Source: PALSA-607 sp036510735
Lineage (GTDB): Bacteria; Actinomycetota; Actinomycetes; Acidothermales; Acidothermaceae
Direction of reading: 5' to 3'
Length of the DNA stretch: 7,312 nt
Assembly: GCA_036510735.1 (NCBI GenBank)
Contig: DATCDK010000190.1
Location: 1-7,312, forward strand
Positions 6,396 to 7,312 of this stretch are shown here, piece after piece (the first letter of the stretch is position 1; the number at the start of each line of letters is the position of its first letter). A program made the position numbers and the translations under genes. Under the pieces are notes generated by a model. The model had not been told where the DNA came from and did not search any database. It saw only the letters and a list, made by a program, of their open reading frames with translations.

Positions 6396-7312
6396 CGATA
6401 TCGAAGTCGTCGATGACACGACGCCCCTCGATGACCGGCCCGTCGTGCTCGACGTCCGCGACCTGCGGGTGCATTTTGCTCTGCGAGGTGGATTCTTCGA
6501 TCGCCTGCTCGGTCGTTCATCGGGATCAGTGAAGGCCGTCGACGGTGTCTCGTTCACCCTCCGCAAGGGTGAGGTGCTCGGTTTGGTTGGCGAGTCGGGT
6601 AGCGGCAAGACCACGACAGCACGCGCGTTGCTTGGTCTCGCGCCCATCACCGGCGGGACCGTGCGATTCGACGCCGGCCCCGCGTACGGTGGCGCGATCG
6701 AACTGACGGGTTTGCGGGAGCCGCAGTTTCGTGCGGTGCGACAGGCCATCCAGCTCGTGTTCCAGGATCCACACGCATCGCTGAACCCAGCCATGGATCT
6801 CGCGACCGCAGTGGCTCATCCGCTGAAAATTCACCACATCACCAAGGACCGCGTCGAGATCGATCGGCGGGTGCGCGCTGCGTTCGAACGTGTCGGCCTC
6901 GCACCGGTCGATCAGTACCTGCACAAGTACCCGGCAGACCTTTCCGGCGGGCAGAAGCAACGCGCTGTGCTCGCCCGCGCCATCATGTTGAACCCCGCGC
7001 TACTCGTCGCCGACGAACCGGTGTCGATGCTCGACATGAGCGTGCGCGCCAAGATCCTGCAGCTGATGCTCGACCTGAAGCGCGATCTCGGGCTCACGTA
7101 CCTCTACGTCACCCACGACCTTGCGACGGCGAAGTTCTTCTGCGACACGATCGCCATCATGTATCTGGGTCGCATCGTCGAGATCGGTCCGGCCGCGCAG
7201 ATCTACGCCGACCCCAAGCATCCCTACACGCGTTCATTGCTCGCGGCGATCCCCGAGCCTGACCCGAGTCGCGCGGTGCCACGTAACTTGCCGCGCGGCG
7301 AGGTACCCGACG
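6379..7312 (+). CDS. Peptide-type ABC transporter ATP-binding protein, DppF/OppF family, 3'-truncated by the window edge
   Basis: Second ATPase of the importer, expected to pair with the DppD-type protein. There is no stop before base 7312; 311 complete codons are visible, and most of the C-terminal extension is missing. The start is GTG 6379 with AGGAG 7 bases upstream, giving an acidic N-terminal tail (about residues 6-20) before V-L-D-V-R-D-L at 23-29. Walker A is G71-E-S-G-S-G-K-T-T79, Q-loop Q129 in V-F-Q-D-P, signature L188-S-G-G-Q192, Walker B L208-L-V-A-D212 with catalytic E213, D-loop S216-M-L-D219 and switch H246. Both ATPases therefore look catalytically competent. The F-F-D-R-L-L insertion near 39-44 before the conserved K-A-V-D-G-V, and the H-P-Y-T-R-S-L-L segment near the end, are DppF/OppF traits. 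It starts within the last 17 bases of the DppD-type gene, implying coupled translation. Whether it also carries the C-terminal cysteines cannot be seen. Confidence 0.95.
   Translation, partial: MPTKPDDIEVVDDTTPLDDRPVVLDVRDLRVHFALRGGFFDRLLGRSSGSVKAVDGVSFTLRKGEVLGLVGESGSGKTTTARALLGLAPITGGTVRFDAGPAYGGAIELTGLREPQFRAVRQAIQLVFQDPHASLNPAMDLATAVAHPLKIHHITKDRVEIDRRVRAAFERVGLAPVDQYLHKYPADLSGGQKQRAVLARAIMLNPALLVADEPVSMLDMSVRAKILQLMLDLKRDLGLTYLYVTHDLATAKFFCDTIAIMYLGRIVEIGPAAQIYADPKHPYTRSLLAAIPEPDPSRAVPRNLPRGEVPD

Noticed and set aside
1591..7312. Nickel or other metal-uptake system (NikABCDE type) or antimicrobial-peptide importer
   Set aside because: The gene order is the same, but nothing in the binding protein or neighbours indicates a metal ligand or resistance role. 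The W-F-P-D-Y-P-D-A-D-D-Y loop fits peptide binders better. Substrate is left open.

Overview
The window is high-GC DNA with actinobacterial-style genes. It has G/C-ending codons, three GTG starts, strong GGAGG-type ribosome binding sites, a Sec/lipoprotein signal with an LAAAAC site, and a prolyl-tRNA synthetase with two CxxC pairs. I would place it in the Actinomycetota, but the sequence alone does not let me name a genus. All genes are on the + strand and tightly packed. I see no tRNA or rRNA gene, CRISPR array, insertion sequence, attachment site or origin.

Layout. Bases 1-1458 are the 3' part of proS (prolyl-tRNA synthetase); about 95 N-terminal residues lie outside the window. A 132-bp gap follows, holding a perfect 8-bp palindrome and the leader of the next gene. 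Bases 1591 to the right edge form one nutrient-uptake operon of the peptide/dipeptide (Dpp/Opp, PepT) ABC importer type. Its order is a lipoprotein solute-binding protein (1591-3201), DppB-type permease (3284-4312), DppC-type permease (4312-5370), DppD-type ATPase (5367-6395) and DppF-type ATPase (6379 to the edge, C-terminus cut off).

How the genes work together. The lipoprotein captures ligand outside the membrane and delivers it to the channel formed by the two permeases, and the two ATPases power import. The four membrane and ATPase genes are joined by overlapping stop and start codons (TGATG, GTGA, and a 17-base overlap), which suggests translational coupling and equal expression. The binding-protein gene is set apart from them by an 82-bp spacer with a 14-bp GC-rich hairpin and no U-tract, which could raise binding-protein mRNA relative to the downstream genes. 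Ligand identity cannot be read from the sequence; a peptide is the likeliest guess.

I looked for an undescribed system and did not find one: this is a housekeeping gene followed by a conventional transporter operon. The points worth a second look are the two hairpins, a four-cysteine C-terminal motif in the DppD-type ATPase that fits an iron-sulfur site, and two start-site traps (DppD and DppF) that automated gene calling could get wrong.
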